A stretch of DNA of 64,000 bases from Deroplatys truncata (taxonomy: Eukaryota > Arthropoda > Insecta > Mantodea > Mantidae), in the NCBI GenBank assembly GCA_030765065.1, contig CM060975.1:103994094-104058093 (forward strand). Reading direction: 5' to 3'. Within the stretch, counting starts at the first letter, position 1. The number at the start of each line of letters is the position of its first letter. The notes below the pieces were generated by a model. The model did no database searches. It saw only the letters and a program-made list of their open reading frames with translations, and was not told where the DNA came from. The position numbers were made by a program, and so were the translations under genes. Positions 33,290 through 45,620 of this stretch are shown here, in pieces.

Positions 33290-33577
33290 ATTTTATTTTT
33301 ATTTATGGACGCTCTTTAACTACTGTGGTTCTTGGCGTCTCATTCTATATTGGGTGTGAAAGATCGGACATTTTGCTCATAGGTCTCTTTATCAGGCTTG
33401 ATGTTCTTTTACGTGCCATAAATCTGAAACAAGGGACCACCGACTTTACTTCCCTTCCGAAGGAAGCCATGATAAGGATTCTTACGCCCGAAAAAAAATC
33501 TATCGCCCTCCGCCGGGTTTGAAACCCGTGACCTCGGGTCCTAGAGGCTAGCATGATACCACTAGACCACGGAGGAC
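33290..33577 (-). repeat. SINE-A copy, full length
   Basis: The reverse strand has a complete tRNA-like head: TCCTCCGTGGTCTAGTGGTA (box A region) and GTCACGGGTTTCAAACCC (box B, one base inserted). The family body follows, ending in the GCGTCCATAAATAAAAATAA tail. The acceptor-like stem TCCTCCG...CGGAGG is preserved. Confidence 0.92.
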
Positions 33578-33804
33578 GACTTAGATATAAGTGGCATACA
33601 CGTGAAACAAAGTATAAATAAGAACCTTCATTGCAATACTTGTGTGTTCATTGGCTTGCAGAAGAAATGCTGACACGATACACTATCGTAAGCAAACTGG
33701 AGGGAGGAAAACAAAAGTACGATTGATTTCCAATCAGAAAGCCTATATTTAATTAGAATAAATAATTAAAATTCTAAGTCTTTTGAAGGTTGAGAAAGGA
33801 GTAT

Positions 33805-34704
33805 TTTAGGAGCCGAACTTGTAGTAGCTGCAATCGCAGGTATAGTAAACAGCTTCCGGTAGCCTTCGCCCCAAATGTACTTTCAGGTGGCCTTTGCCCC
33901 AAGTTTAAAATAAATATTAACTCTGTAATTTAACTGTTTCTTTAAATATTATATATTTATGTTTGCCTCGGCTGCGTCAGTATTTGTTAGAGACACGTTT
34001 CTCTTAGCAGGGTTGTGGTGCGACAAGAATGTAGGCTTACACAAATTATAATTTTACTTCACTCCTTTTATTAATACTTGATACGATTTAAATAACACTT
34101 CACTGATATAGAGAGCTGTGAGATTCCTTAATTAATTGCTTGCACTTTTTAACACGTAAACTATTTTTCGTCTCACACGAATACGTATTAAATCTCCCGA
34201 GGAGGTGTCTTGCGTCCGGTTAGGAACACTGTTTGCAGGCAACTGAATTGATTTCAACCGTCTCAACTTGTAAATTTCTGCATTTCAAGTCTCTGATTGG
34301 CTAATCCTACTCCAATAGAATACCTTCATTTAACTAAACCTTTTTCTGGTTGTTGACTGACTATTTTTTAAACTGTCTCAAAATTTACATTATTGTTGCT
34401 CCAATAATGACTAGTAGCGTTTAAACTTTCAAATTCATTATTGCCTCAAGGTTATCTCATTGTTACCTCATTGTTAGCAACATTTAACCTATTATTCTCA
34501 CAGCTCCTACATTATTAAATTACGTAATATATTCACATAACATTATTACACACGGATACAATAAAACAAACATATACACTGATTGTTACATACATTTTTA
34601 CAAATTATTACATACACATATTGCTTCAAGGCGGGCTGTTATTGAATTTATATATTATATAATTAGACTGAAATTATTTTAGTGTTAAAATACTGCCTCA
34701 AGGT
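33805..34704 (-). repeat. Solo-LTR-like repeat, copy 2
   Basis: Reverse-oriented partner of 27365-28190 and 40843-41745, with the same ordered landmarks (GCTGCGTCAG side at 33965, GCTGTGAGATT block at about 34120, CACAGCTCCTACATT at about 34499, TGCCTCAAGG at the far end). A family of old LTR-like fossils. No internal coding region is attached. Confidence 0.6.
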
Positions 34705-36796
34705 CACTTCTTAAAAACATCTAAATGCGACTTCTATGACATGTTCAATTAACTATTCAATGTGAATTAATTCTACATTATTCATATAATGTTATTCTAT
34801 ATAATAAGAATATTATACGTTTATTTATATATTGCTGAAGACATACATAAACAAGCTGAATTATTTCATAAATTATTATTCTTCTTGTTGTTGCTGCTGC
34901 TTATATGCAAGACCTTCTACATACATGTTATTCGTTTCGCAAGTGAAGTCCTCGTAACACCATTAATACTTCAAATCAATAGCAACTTCGTCTCGACGTT
35001 TCTTCTGCATCGGATGGTTCACATAAGATCATTAATAACGTTTCAGAAATAACCATATCCATATAAAATGTTATCCTTTCTAGGCTTTTCTTGGAAAACA
35101 TTACTGACAAGGGCAATTTCTCATAAGATTAATTCAAATATAAAAGCATATGTCGTAATAAAGTAGGTATAACTAGTAAGCGAACAGATTAATCTTAAAA
35201 TTAAGCTTTACATTTATACTGAAATAATTCGATGAAATCTAGATTAATAAAATCGTTTTAATTATATTTTTCAGATTAAAATAGAACGTAACTGTTAATT
35301 GTCTGTTTCTGTAATTTTATATTATAAGGCCGTGTAAGAGTGATTCAATGTTTTTTTTTCTTTCTTTCGGTTTCCTTTCTTTTTTGGCTAATAAAGTCTA
35401 CGTTAATACTTTAAATCCATTTTCCTATTTCCGAAACATTTTCAATCAACAATTTTAACTCACGCATTTGTAACTGGTTTATTAAATTCTATTTAAATAA
35501 TGTCTGTGTTCAAACTTTTGCGAAGCATACATATATGACATCACCAAGCAAAGCTCGAGCGTCCAGGTATCTAATCGTTTTAATTACAGCATAAAACTTT
35601 AAATATGTAACCGATGATTTTGGCATTAAATTTTAAGACGTGTTTAATAAATTAGAAGAAACCTTTGTCAGTGTTTAAAACAAAGGATATAGCATTTAAA
35701 AGCTTAAAAGAATGTTTGCATTTCATTTGGAAACCCTAGCTTTGCAAAATAATTTGCAATCATTTCACATTCTATCGAACTGATCCTATAATTTATAGAT
35801 CAATATTCAGCTTTGATTTGTTGGATAACGTTAAAGAACGAATTTCGGTGGCTAAGAATAAATTGGAAAAATTCCTTCCCTGGCTGCAATTTTTCTGTTT
35901 TGTGTTCTACAACAATTTAGTGTTTGAAGACACTTCTGGAATATCCCATTGTTGCAGATATCAGGGAAAGCACGAGCAGTTTCCACTTTTGAAACAAAAT
36001 AATATTCTTTCATAACCTTGATAGAATTTCATATATAAATTGCCTTAAGCGAGCATATTAAGTTGATAAGCTACCTTTTTCACAAGCTATTAATTTCAGC
36101 AATATGATATTGTCTAAGTTTTAATTTTTGTGTTGGAGCGGAATTGATCTGATGTTTAAAGCGGAATACAATCTCGAGAGCCGGTCCCTGGGGATTGACT
36201 TCGTTTTTATTCTGATTAAATCTCCTCCCCTTCCCTCCCCATGTCCCCCACAAATCAAATTTGCTTCGGGCGCCGCAATGGGCATTCCATACGCAACGCC
36301 TCCCTTCCCCTTTGTGTCCAGCTCAACAAGTTGCCGAAAAACATTTAGCAGTGCCCTTTAAGGGCTTTGCCACATGCACAACTTCCAACTGATAGCGGTT
36401 CAATAAATTCCTCCCATCTTTTAGAGTAGAAAAAAGTGAAACTACCCTGTAGTCAACAGTTTACTCACAGCCTTCAACATCAAAGTGATTGACAGAGACA
36501 ACTGCGTTCACAAATACCTAAGGGGCATACGATTACTTTAAATGAGAAATCTTAATCCTCAAGCTAACAGTATAACGTTTGGGCAAATCTTGCTTTACCC
36601 AAAACAATGAAAACTTTTTGCACCTTCCCAAGGTATGCGAAAGTGCAAATATCTGAATGGGGCCGGGTGTTGGTGTTGCTCTAATCAGTGTAGTGTTGAA
36701 TAGGTTATTCAAATACAAATGAATTCAAGTATTAGTGCTGTCAAGTACATATAAACATTTCAAAAACACAAAGAGTGTAATAATGCGGTAATAATT
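34705..36796. other. Unassigned AT-rich DNA
   Basis: No gene or repeat supported. The frame at 36128-36361 is proline/serine-rich by composition and has no domain. Confidence 0.45.
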
Positions 36797-37455
36797 AAAA
36801 AATCTGATATGTTATATCCACATGACTTCCTCTACCCTCTTTGTTTTATTAGTGAGAACACAAAGTATTCTTATGAAAGTTTGTTTTGCTATCTAATTCT
36901 AGTTTGCAGAAATAGCTACATTACATATTTCATTAGCATGCAAAGAGAACATTGCTAGTCAAATGTTTAAGAACTGGACGCTATATGCTGACCTTAAGAT
37001 TCGATTTCCATGCAAGCATTACAAACAACTGAAAATCGATTACAGTATTGAATGACAGTAGTGGACAAATCGAACTATTAATAACGGATATCTCGGAAAT
37101 GGATGATGCTACAAAAAAGTTTTTTTTTCAAATTAATTGTGCGTTTTAAAAATATCTACATGCTTTGTGTAATACGCCTTCCTATATCGCTTAAGTTTAC
37201 ACAAAATTTCTTCCCAATAAAGAGGTTAAGTCTATTCCCAGAAAATTAAAAATATACATTTTATTTGTCATGTAAATATCTTTAACGTATGGTATTTTAA
37301 TCAAAATCGTTAAGAACCATTCTTTAGAAAATAAGTTTCGAAAAACGTTCCATGTAAAGCTTAGTTTGTGGTTGGGGATTTTCTTGAAAATCTTCGTATT
37401 GCATCCTTAGAAACTACTGAACTTAATACCAATTTTGGTATTTATCACACTAGAC
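36797..37455 (-). mobile_element. RC1 copy, right and middle part
   Basis: Reverse-strand right end AAAATCTGATATGTTATATC at 36797, then the internal blocks to ACCAATTTTGGTATTTATC at about 37455. The left end and microsatellite are missing. It is directly followed by another copy in the same orientation. Confidence 0.8.
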
Positions 37456-37462
37456 CCTCTTC

Positions 37463-38138
37463 TAAAAATTTGATGTGACACATTCATATGACTTTCTCTA
37501 CCCTCTATTTTTATTAGTGGGTACACAAGCTATTGTTACTAAAGCTTATTTTTCTAATTACTACGTTTAATCCAAATAAACTTTGCAAAAATAGCTACAT
37601 AACACATTTCGTTACAAATACAAAGAGAACAGCCACAGTCAAATGTTTAAGAAGTGGAAGTTATATGCTGGCCTTAAAATTCTATACTGTTTCCATGCAA
37701 TCGCGAGAAACAACTAAAAGAATGGCAAGTATTGAACAATTCGAACCTCTTTTAACGAATATCTCAGAAACGGCATATGTCACAAAAAATATTTTAGGTA
37801 AGCTGTGTTTTAAAGAGATCTACATTTTTTGTGGTACGTTTTTGTCTATCGCTTAACGTTTACAAGTTATACAAGATTACACAAAATTTCTTCCGAATAA
37901 AGAGAATTTCCTAGGCTATTCTCAAAAAATTCAAGATATTCATTTTGTTTTTCAAGTAAATACCTTTCGTATATGGTATTTTAATCAAAATCGTTTGAGC
38001 TATTTTGAAGAATCTTCCACGTAAAGAGCAGTTCCGAGTGTAGGTATTTTCTTGAAAATCCTCATGTATTCTTGGAAGATACTTGACTGAAATACCAAGT
38101 TGGATATTTATCCGACTTTTCGGTTTTGAGTTATGGCA
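37463..38138 (-). mobile_element. RC1 copy, right and middle part
   Basis: Reverse-strand right end AAATTTGATGTGACACATTC at 37463, running to TCGGTTTTGAGTTATGGC at about 38138. It stops at almost the same internal point as the copy before it. This suggests tandem truncated copies, or one copy inserted near the boundary of the other. Confidence 0.78.
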
Positions 38139-38195
38139 ACATGCTCCTGCACCTTCATCTACTTCCACCAAGTAGTTCATTTGTTATATTACTTT

Positions 38196-38449
38196 AGTTC
38201 TCGAGGTCACGGATTCAAATCCGGCGGAGGGCGATGGATTTTTCCGGGCGTAAAAATCCTTAGCATGGCTTCCTTGGGAAGGGAAGTAAAGCCGGTGTTC
38301 ACTTGTCGTATATTTACGGCACGTAAAAGAACCTCAAGTCTGATAAAAGAGGCCTCTGAGCAAAATTACCAGTCTTTCACGCCCAAAACGGAATGGGGCG
38401 CTAAGGACCACAGCAGTTAAGGAGCGTTCTGAAATAAAATTCAATTTAA
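38196..38449 (+). repeat. SINE-A copy, head truncated, with 16-bp target duplication
   Basis: Begins GTTCTCGAGGTCACGG and ends in an AATAAAATTCAATTTAAT tail. It is flanked by TTGTTATATTACTTTA (38180-38195) and TTGTTATGTTACTTTA (38450-38465). This one-mismatch 16-bp target-site duplication shows that the shortened form is what was inserted. Confidence 0.93.
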
Positions 38450-38465
38450 TTTGTTATGTTACTTT

Positions 38466-39067
38466 ACCCATCTCATCCTTAGGGTTTGTACACCAGTGTA
38501 TTTTATAAACATGCACCACGTACATATTTTTCAGGTATGCTCCTGTGTATTCCCTCTGTTGGTTACATTATCCTGCCAAAGGCACACAGCATATTTTGAA
38601 AATTCTCACTTGGGTGCTACAGGGAATACTCTATCGTTGTATCATAGGTAATCCCATGTGAGGTTACGAATAATTTATTGGTGAAACTCTTAACTTCGAA
38701 TGCGATTTGTTACGCTTATACAATGCAACATGTATACACAATAATTACTTTCTTGCTTATGTTGTTTGAAATCAAATCGCCATTGTCAACTGTCAGATCA
38801 CGGCATGCTAAATGAATGTGTTACCAAAAACTACGCATCAGTGAGAAATGGGAAGAAAATAGTTACTTCATAATTAAGAAATCAGAGATGAATAAACAAA
38901 CAGTTTTTTCAATAATATCATTTATTTGGAAAGTGACGCTATTTGAATGTGCGTTAATTAAAAATGCCATATCCAAAGTTGAAAGTTAAAGGAATCTATT
39001 GATTTTTGGTAATGGAAGCTTAACTGAATTGCACTGGAGTGGATGTTAATAGGATTTCGTAATTTCT
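38466..39067. other. Unassigned DNA
   Basis: No feature recognised. Confidence 0.4.
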
Positions 39068-39297
39068 CTGGTTTTGTTGTTGTTTTTTTTAATGACGCTG
39101 TCAGTTGACAGGAGCGCCGCCGTTGTGCTGGAATTTCGTTCCGCAGGAGTTATTTTACATGCTAGTAAATCTATTGACATAGTGCTGTCACTTTTAATCA
39201 CACTTGAAAACCATCGGTCTGGGCCGGGTTTGAAACCGCGACCTTGGGATCAGAAGGCCAGCGCCTAACCAACTGAGCCACCCAAACCGACAGAAAT
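39068..39297 (-). repeat. SINE-G (tRNA-derived), single copy
   Basis: The reverse strand carries box A GTGGCTCAGTTGGTTAGGCG and box B GCGGTTTCAAACCCGG at 39230-39285. A body of about 120 bases follows, ending in an A-rich AAAAAAAACAACAACAAAA tail at 39070-39092. The anticodon stem does not pair, so this is a SINE and not a tRNA gene. Confidence 0.78.
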
Positions 39298-39642
39298 GTT
39301 GAATGACGAGATGGATGACGGAACAGTCTATTAATCACTGCATCTGATACTGTTACGGTTCTGTAACGAACCTGCGTTTTATCCGATAAAAATCCATCAT
39401 CGCTAGCATATTATAAGATAAGCAACCCTGATTGGTCAATATACGAGGCCTTGGTAAACGTTATTGGTCAATATTAAGTATGCGGTATATGCATGGAAAC
39501 ATTAAAATAGAAGTGGCCCTACAAAGATGGAATTTTAAATTCAATTAACTGCTTACCTTCTTGTGGTTGAAAAAGAAATACTGTAAGATGATAAGTTAAT
39601 CCCTGCATTATAAGTTAGAACGAGATTAGACGGTTTTATAAT

Positions 39643-40480
39643 TTGCTTTCTCTAGCACCCACTTATAGCAGGTAGAGGAAGTATTGCATTACACCCAGAA
39701 AGTCTATTTCGAAATTTCACCGGAAATACATGTTTTGAGTACCCTTAATAGAAAGTTTTTTTATTACATGTCTGAGTGTGTGCGCACATGAACCAAACCT
39801 AAAAATCAAATGTCGGATGACTACCGAACTTCGCACTTAAGTTCTGTATCTTACTGGGAGGACACTAAGTTTCTTGAGAAAATTCCCCAACCCAAACTAC
39901 CCTTCACATCTGAAAGTGTTTCTTTGGTTTTAATTTTCCAAACAATGGTTAACATTTTGATTAAAATACTATACAAAATAAGATTATGTACATCTTGTAT
40001 ATATTAATACATATATTGAAATTTCTGGGAGCAGCCGTGAAGTCTTCATTCGGAATTAATTTTATATAAGTTTGTGTAACTGGTAAATTATAAGAGATAC
40101 AAAAAGCTTACTACAAAAACATGTACATCTATTTAAAATTGGCAATTTATTTCAAATAACTTTATTTATGGAATCAGTGATTTTGTGGAATGTTTCTTTA
40201 AATTGTTCAATAATTTTGTCATTTTTTGAAGTGCTGAAACCATTCAATAGTGCCTTATATCATGAAATTTTAAAGTGACCCAATTTTTAAACATTTGAGT
40301 ATGCCTTCAGCCTCCTGTGTCCCCATAATGTGTAATGAAATTATTTCTGCAAATGCTTATCTCGATTAACATGAACCAGATAGAAAAATAAGCTTTAGCA
40401 AGAATAGTTTGCAAAAGCTGTATAAAAATAAACGGTATTTGTTAAAGAAAGTCATGTGGATCTTAACACATCAAATGTTT
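39643..40480 (+). mobile_element. RC1 copy, near full length, old
   Basis: Left end GCTTTCTCTAGCACCCACTT with a decayed hairpin at 39645. Right end AAAGAAAGTCATGTGGATCT then TTAACACATCAAA at about 40475. About 838 bp. The microsatellite is reduced to GAGTGTGTGCGC. Divergence is clearly higher than in the 11244 or 16172 copies. Confidence 0.85.
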
Positions 40481-40842
40481 TAATTGTAATTTTTAGGCGC
40501 CTCTAACTTAGAGTTAATTTCGGTGACTTTGATGGTGAGAATTGATATTTGCCGGATTCACATTGTTTACCCCAATCAGCTATTTTGTAATAGTTCGCTC
40601 AAAGTTGAATTCTATTTTGCTTCGATTTAATGTTCTAATACTACAAAAACAATAGAGATATTGCAGCTGCAATCACGCTTTTGAAGATTATTCAAACATT
40701 AGTCAACACTAATAATAATAATATATTTTTTAAATATTCCATATTGATAACTTAGTTTCACTATATTTTCAATTGAGTTAAGTTTATTGTTGTTCTAATA
40801 TTTGTGTTATTTATGTTTTGTATTCCTTTGCATATTGTTTAC

Positions 40843-41745
40843 CTTGAGGCAGTATTTTTAACACTTAAATGATATCAGTCTAATTATATAATATTACAAA
40901 TAATAACAGCCGCCTTAAAGCAATATGTGTATAATATAATATAAAGTGTATGTAACAGTCATTGTATTATGTAATATTATTATGTACATGTATAATAATG
41001 TTATGTGAATGTATTACGTAGTTTAACAATGTAGGAGCTGTGAGAATAAAAACAAGCTGTTTTCCGTAGCAAACAGAATTATAAAGTAGAAGCCGAAAGT
41101 TTCTAACAGTGAGGTAACAATGAGGAAACCTTGAGACAATAATAAATTAGAAAGTTTAATAAAGGTTATTAATAATTCTTGGAAGAACAATAGTGTAATA
41201 TTTAAAACAGTTTATAAATAGCCAATAAAAACTAGAAAAAGTTTAAGTTAAATAAAAGTATTCTATTGGAGTAGGATTAGGCAATCAGAAACTTGAAATA
41301 GAGGAAATGTGCAAATTCAGGCGGGAGACGCTACAAGATTGCGTACCCAAGCAATCAGTTAGATTTGGTACGTGTTCAGTGTGAGACATGAAAATTTATT
41401 GCGGTGAGAATAATATAAAGTTTACGTGTTAAAAAGTACAATTAACAATAATCTCACAGCTCTATAGTAGGATACATCAGTGAAGTGTTATTTAACTGTG
41501 TGAAGGATTAATAAACAAAGTACAATACCATTATAATTTGCGTAAGCCTTGTTCTTTAGCCATACCAGCCCTGCTAAGAGATACGTGTTCTGAAAATTAC
41601 TACTCACGTAGCCGAGGCATACATATATAATATTTAAATAAACATTAAAATACAAAGTTGATTTTTAAACGTGGGGCGAAGGCCACCGGAAAGTTTGTAT
41701 CGTATGTGGGGCTACAACTACTGCACGTTTGGCTTTCCAACAGTG
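40843..41745 (+). repeat. Solo-LTR-like repeat, copy 3
   Basis: Same landmark order as copy 1: CTTGAGGCAGTATTTTTAAC at 40843, GGAGCTGTGAGAATA at 41033, TATAAATAGCC at 41212, GTATTCTATTGGAG at 41259, AATCTCACAGCTC at 41451, GTAGCCGAGGCA at about 41608. It then extends into GGGGCGAAGGCCACCGGAAA, which is shared with the other copies. No coding region is attached. Confidence 0.6.
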
Positions 41746-43391
41746 ATACCTTCAACCTGGACCATCATTGTGTTCAGGATATTATATTTAGGATTTTTCT
41801 GTGGTTGAGCGGAAGAGGAGGCCAAATGGCCATAACTCTGCCACGATAAATAAATCTCCTTTTTCATGGAAGACAAAAAAATATCTTCAGTGATATTAAA
41901 AGAAACAGATGAGGCGAAAAGTAAATATTTTTGTTTGCTTCACTGGGAATGAATACTGATCTACTGAAACAGTGTTTTACTTAAAATTCAAGATATAGTT
42001 TTTTCCGCAGCATTGGCATTTAAAATGTTCCGAAACCTCAATTGGCATTTATTATCGACCAACGTAAATAGCAAGTTACAAATGTGCATTTGTAATTGCG
42101 CACTGTAATTACTGCAACTATCTAAATCGCCATTTAAGATGCTGCGTTCGAAAGCAAATGCAGCATAAGATCAGAGAAACTGCACAATATTAACACTTAC
42201 AAATCTCAAACAATAAAAGGGCGAAACCGATCACATTATTCGGCTTTCTTTAAGAATTTTAGATCATATGTACTACAAATAATAACCAAAAGAATGATTT
42301 ATGAGCTCACTATGCAGTTATTATAAGCAGAATTGAAGTAACATTGAAAAAATATTTTGCCTATTTATTACTCGTTTAGCCAGGCGAGGGGCGTGCCGCC
42401 TGGAGTGAAAAATAGGTCCTTGTCTATAAAACATTATTGCCGCATAAGGATTATCGTGTCCCGTTGTGCTTCCTCTCTCGGGCGGATAGGTACTAATCCC
42501 TTCACCTAACTAAAACATGAGTAAACGTACAGTAGGTACAAATGTGAATATAAAAATGGATGATAAATCTTTAAGAAGATATTCATACTTTGCTTCAAAC
42601 TGTGAATGAATATAAGCTGTTACAGATACTGGCTAAGACTGCACCAATGGATTGACGTACTAAAGAAGCCCTTCTTTTGATAACAGGTGGTTGCAACAGG
42701 CCACTCTAAAATATTATTTATGCACTTTCGTCAGTTTCATGACAGGTGGCTTCTAACAATTTTAGTTAACTATGTTTCATTGTTTGAAGTCGTAGTAATA
42801 GGTACTAGCTAATGCATTCTAAACCAACCGAAAAAAATTGAAAGCAAAATAAAAGACTCGTACTTTTTTGAGATAGCGTTCCTATTTTCTGAGACGTGAT
42901 TTACTTTCACGGGATCTATTTTCCTCTGGCATTATTCCCTTGGGAACTTTTATGACCACGCCGTTAGGACTTTAAGGGATGATTTACGCTTTAATACATA
43001 TGGAATAGTTGGCCTTCTTTGATCTAGAACCACGTCTGCTGCCGGTTTAAAAAGGAAATGTTATTACCCGCCGTGCATGACATCCTATAAGAGACTATAT
43101 AGAAAAAGGGCTGCATTTTACGACCTATAACGTTAGAAATTAAATCAGTAAAATGTAATAAAAGATTTTTAGAAGCGCATACAGGAGTGATGCGTTTGAA
43201 TTAATATCCAATTTGTAATACATTCCCTTTTAAACGTCAGCCTTTACACCTTTTACAGGGATATTTTTATATTCCTTTTGTTCTAGTATTGAGTTCTGAA
43301 TTGCGATATATTTGTCACACAGTCAACACCTTCTTCGCAGCATAAATGGTCTATAGAGCCATTCGATGAAAGGGAGACATGAAGCATAAAA
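41746..43391. other. Unassigned DNA
   Basis: No gene or repeat was recognised in about 1.6 kb. Confidence 0.4.
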
Positions 43392-44428
43392 ATCGGATGA
43401 GTACTTTCACATTGGTTTCGCTACCAACTATGGTTTATTTTAATACACCTTCTACAAACTTCTCTTCAAATTTTTATTTTTCTACCCATTTCATGTCAAT
43501 CGAGATAAACTTTTGTTTAAATATGTTCTAGGTACAAACAAGAGGGATAGAAGAAACCGAATTGATAGATGTTTAAGAGCGGCTCGCCATATTTTGGCTT
43601 TGAAGTACATTACTCTTTCCACGACATTGTGAGAAACAAATGAATGGCGACAGCATTATCGAAAAATTCAAACTAATATTAATAGATATCATGGAAAAGA
43701 ATGATGCCACAACAAATTTATTTAAAATATATTGTGTTTTTAAACACATTTACATTTTTGGTGTAGTAAGTTTTTGTCTATCTCTTATAGTTTACCAGTA
43801 TACAAAATTTCACAAGTGAAGGGAACCTAATAAGCTATTCACATAAAACGTCGAGATAAACATTTTATTTATCATTTTAATATATTAAATACATGGTGTT
43901 TTAATGAAAATCGTCAGAGCCGATGTTGGAAAAATAAAAAAACATCTAAATGTTTTCAAAATAGTGGGGAGGAGGATTTTCTTTAAAATCTTCGTGTCGG
44001 ATTTTTTGATGATACTGATCTTAAATACCTAATTTAGTAACGCAGTGTTTCGATCCTGGCTGTCGTACTGGTGGTCCAAGGTTAGATTCCCGGCTGTGGG
44101 ATGGCGATTTTAATTCGTCCCTATCCACGCCTTTACCTCTGACTTGCCCATGTGAAGCCTCCAATGTCCAATGTGATTTGTAGTCCATGGCAAAAGCTGC
44201 GGGTCCTCTCATTTCACCGGCATCATCACCACCCTACCATCGGAAGTAACGAATTCTGCCCGCTGGGTACTTCCACCTTAGAAGTGGATCTAGTCATCTC
44301 TTGGTGGAATGAGATAAATCCCGTAGGTCATAGACCATATATGAGTAGAGTTAGAGACGACGGCGACGATTTATCCAGCATTTTGTTTTAGAATTACGCT
44401 GTTCATTCTTTCTCTCTCTCCCCCTCCC

Positions 44429-44468
<40 letters not shown>

Positions 44469-44609
44469 GCATACAAGGATGTATTTTCTAATATTACTTT
44501 ATTTACTAACCTCATAACATGTACTTCAGTGAAATCACGACTGAAATTTCTGGGTGGGAATACAACACTTATTCTTACCTAGTGTACGTATGTTGTAGAG
44601 AAAGTAAAA
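43392..44609 (-). mobile_element. RC1 copy with SINE-D inside, old
   Basis: Reverse-strand right end AAAAATCGGATGAGTACTTT at 43392. The left end with a diverged hairpin ends GTTGTAGAGAAAGTAA at 44609. A tRNA-derived SINE interrupts it at 44039-44380. The compound (TC)n(AC)n microsatellite at 44408-44469 sits at the usual RC1 microsatellite position. Confidence 0.83.
44039..44380 (+). repeat. SINE-D (tRNA-like head), inserted in RC1
   Basis: Box B-like GGTTAGATTCCCGG at about 44080 follows a weak box A region. A GC-richer body of about 280 bases (CTATCCACGCCTTTACCTCT, CTCTTGGTGGAATGAGATAA) ends near ATTTATCC. RC1 sequence resumes immediately after, so this is a later insertion. No other copy in the window. 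Confidence 0.62.
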
Positions 44610-44744
44610 ATTATTCTTCTCCTAAGCTTAACAGAACGTTTCCAGAGCTTGTTAGCGATCTTAAATATTCTGGAGAAAACAGCCAGCTTCTGACAACTGA
44701 AAGGGTTCCATTTTTAGAATGGTTATAATTAGCTGGGTGAGTTT

Positions 44745-45620
44745 TTACTTCCTCTACTACGTATAGTAAGTAGGGGAAGTATTGCATTCCACTGAAAAAT
44801 TCGATACCGAGATTTCAACGGAAATATATGTTTTGAGGCCTCCTGAATCCAAAAAAGTATTTTTGGAAACATATCCGTGTGCCTGTGTGTGTGAACATCA
44901 TAACTCAGAAACGAACAGTCGGATAAACACCAAACTTGGTATTTAGGTTCAGTATCTTCCAGAGATGCGACACGAAGGTTTACAAGAAAATCCCCCCACT
45001 CCAGATTACACTTTATATGGAACATTTTTCGAAAATTGTTATTTTCTCAAAAATGGCTAACGATTTTGATTAAAGTATCATATGTTTAATATATTTATAT
45101 GGATTATATAGAAAATAAAATGTATATCTTGAATTTTCTGGGAATGTCTTCAAAAGTATTCATTGTGAACGCCTTTTACATAACTGGTAAACCCTAAGAG
45201 AGAGACAAAATTTTACTACACAATTTATGTCATATACATTTTTCTTTGTTGAGTGAACCATTTTCGGGATGTTGCTTGTTATTCCCTTAAATTTTACAAT
45301 AGTTTTACTTTTTCTCAAATGGGAATTCGTTATTCATTTTTTGTCTTGGTTTATGCAAGGAGTATTAATCTGTGGCAAAGAGAATGGTGCTGCACCTAGC
45401 AACCAGCTATTAAGAGATATGTCTATGCTTAAAGGCTACTGTATTTTTATATTGCCCTTGCAAATATATATTCCCCTTACACCTGCAAGAAAATTAGCAA
45501 TAAGATAGAGTCTGCAAATGCTTATCTCGATTAACATGAAGTAGATGGAGAATAAGCGTTTGTAAAGATAGTTTGTACAAGAGTAGAGAAAGTCATGTGA
45601 GCTTAACACATCAGATTTTT
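44745..45620 (+). mobile_element. RC1 copy, full length, young
   Basis: About 876 bp. Left end TTACTTCCTCTACTACGTA, very short (TG)n at about 44875-44892, right end AGTAGAGAAAGTCATGTGAG then CTTAACACATCAGATTTTT at 45620. The right stem-loop loop sequence varies from other copies while the stem is kept. Confidence 0.92.

Noticed and set aside
33290-33577. tRNA gene on the minus strand
   Set aside because: Boxes A and B are present, but the anticodon stem does not pair and the sequence continues into a SINE body with other copies in the window. The same applies to the tRNA-like heads at 753, 20690, 20915, 39240 and 55710.
36128-36361. 77-codon plus-strand frame
   Set aside because: Proline/serine-rich because of a C-rich stretch. 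No domain, and no support from context.
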